From Lysobacter_K sp043738095 (lineage in GTDB: Bacteria; Pseudomonadota; Gammaproteobacteria; Xanthomonadales; Xanthomonadaceae): a DNA stretch of 43,372 nucleotides. The notes below the pieces were generated by a model. That model was not told where the DNA came from, searched no databases, and saw only the letters and a program-made list of their open reading frames with translations. Where the stretch lies: NCBI GenBank assembly GCA_043738095.1, contig JAYSZI010000116.1:1-43372 (forward strand). Direction: 5' to 3'. This document shows, piece after piece, positions 43,095 to 43,372 of the stretch; position 1 is the first letter of the stretch; every line of letters starts with the position of its first letter. The position numbers and the translations under genes were made by a program.

Positions 43095-43372
43095 GCGCTG
43101 GGGCCACTTCGGTCCGCGCTCCCGGCATGGGCGAGCCCGGCATCGGCGAAAACCAGCGCCTGGGCGCGACGATGACGCTGTCGCTGTTGGTGCATGGCCT
43201 GCTGATTCTGGGCTTCGGTTTTGCGCTAGAAAGCGCCGCGCCGGTGACGCCCACACTGGACGTGATCCTGACCGAAACCTCGACGGCGCTGTCGCCGAAA
43301 CAAGCGGATTTTCTTGCCCAGGCCAGCAATCAGGGCGGCGGCGAGCATGAGAAAAGTTCGCGTCCGCGCGAC
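43091..43372 (+). CDS. TonB-like energy transducer, N-terminal part
   Basis: An open frame of 94 codons running off the window end. The ATG at 43091 overlaps the gshB stop (ATGA). The protein starts with a Gly/Pro-rich stretch, then LGATMTLSLLVHGLLILGFGFAL, an N-terminal membrane anchor containing the His found in TonB-type anchors. A segment TPTLDVILTETSTALSPKQADFLAQASNQGGGE follows, as in xanthomonad TonB proteins encoded next to gshB. The C-terminal TonB domain is outside the window, so the assignment rests on the anchor and gene order. Confidence 0.75.
   Translation, partial: MSAGATSVRAPGMGEPGIGENQRLGATMTLSLLVHGLLILGFGFALESAAPVTPTLDVILTETSTALSPKQADFLAQASNQGGGEHEKSSRPRD

Overview
The window is GC-rich chromosomal DNA with dense, mostly housekeeping genes. 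A twitching-motility chemosensory cluster (pilG, pilH, pilI, pilJ, chpA, chpB-like, chpC-like) sits next to gshB and a tonB-like gene, and neighbouring genes resemble those of xanthomonads and lysobacters. This suggests a gammaproteobacterium of the order Lysobacterales (Xanthomonadales). That placement comes from gene content and order, not from a database search.

Layout. 1-5063: the 3' part of an SLC13-type permease, a small Rieske protein (minus), a small membrane protein, a fumarylacetoacetate-hydrolase-family enzyme, mscL and a secreted M28 peptidase. 5105-5727: a tandem array of paired palindromes (REP/REPIN-like) with G-rich spacers. 5764-11142 (minus): a SpoU-type RNA methyltransferase with a long disordered N-terminus, then an RND pump and its membrane-fusion lipoprotein. 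11390-14032: cysK, a macro-domain gene, a bidirectional terminator and class I aldolase (minus).

14033-19160 is the most unusual part. A solitary minus-strand gene encodes adenylation domain, carrier domain, PLP-dependent alpha-oxoamine synthase and a C-terminal SCP2-like tail. It is interrupted near its 5' end by one in-frame TAG, and non-coding DNA flanks it on both sides. 19161-24069: an Ntn-hydrolase asparaginase (minus), a secreted subtilase followed by a strong terminator, and a two-component system (minus). 24300-26944 (minus): nudE, cysQ, mazG and an Mpo1-like gene, with two ATGA overlaps. 27013-29168: bioA overlapping rsmE.

29518-41936 (minus) is the Pil-Chp system, read pilG to chpC from right to left. 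The two response regulators, the CheW adaptor, the PilJ receptor and the 2099-residue ChpA kinase would control type IV pili. Two points stand out. No PilK methyltransferase is present between pilJ and chpA, and the CheB-like ChpB has lost catalytic residues, so methylation-based adaptation looks dismantled. ChpA also carries about 270 residues of EAERI-type repeats. The window ends with gshB and the first 94 codons of a TonB-like protein.

I recognised no tRNA, rRNA, CRISPR array or intact insertion sequence.
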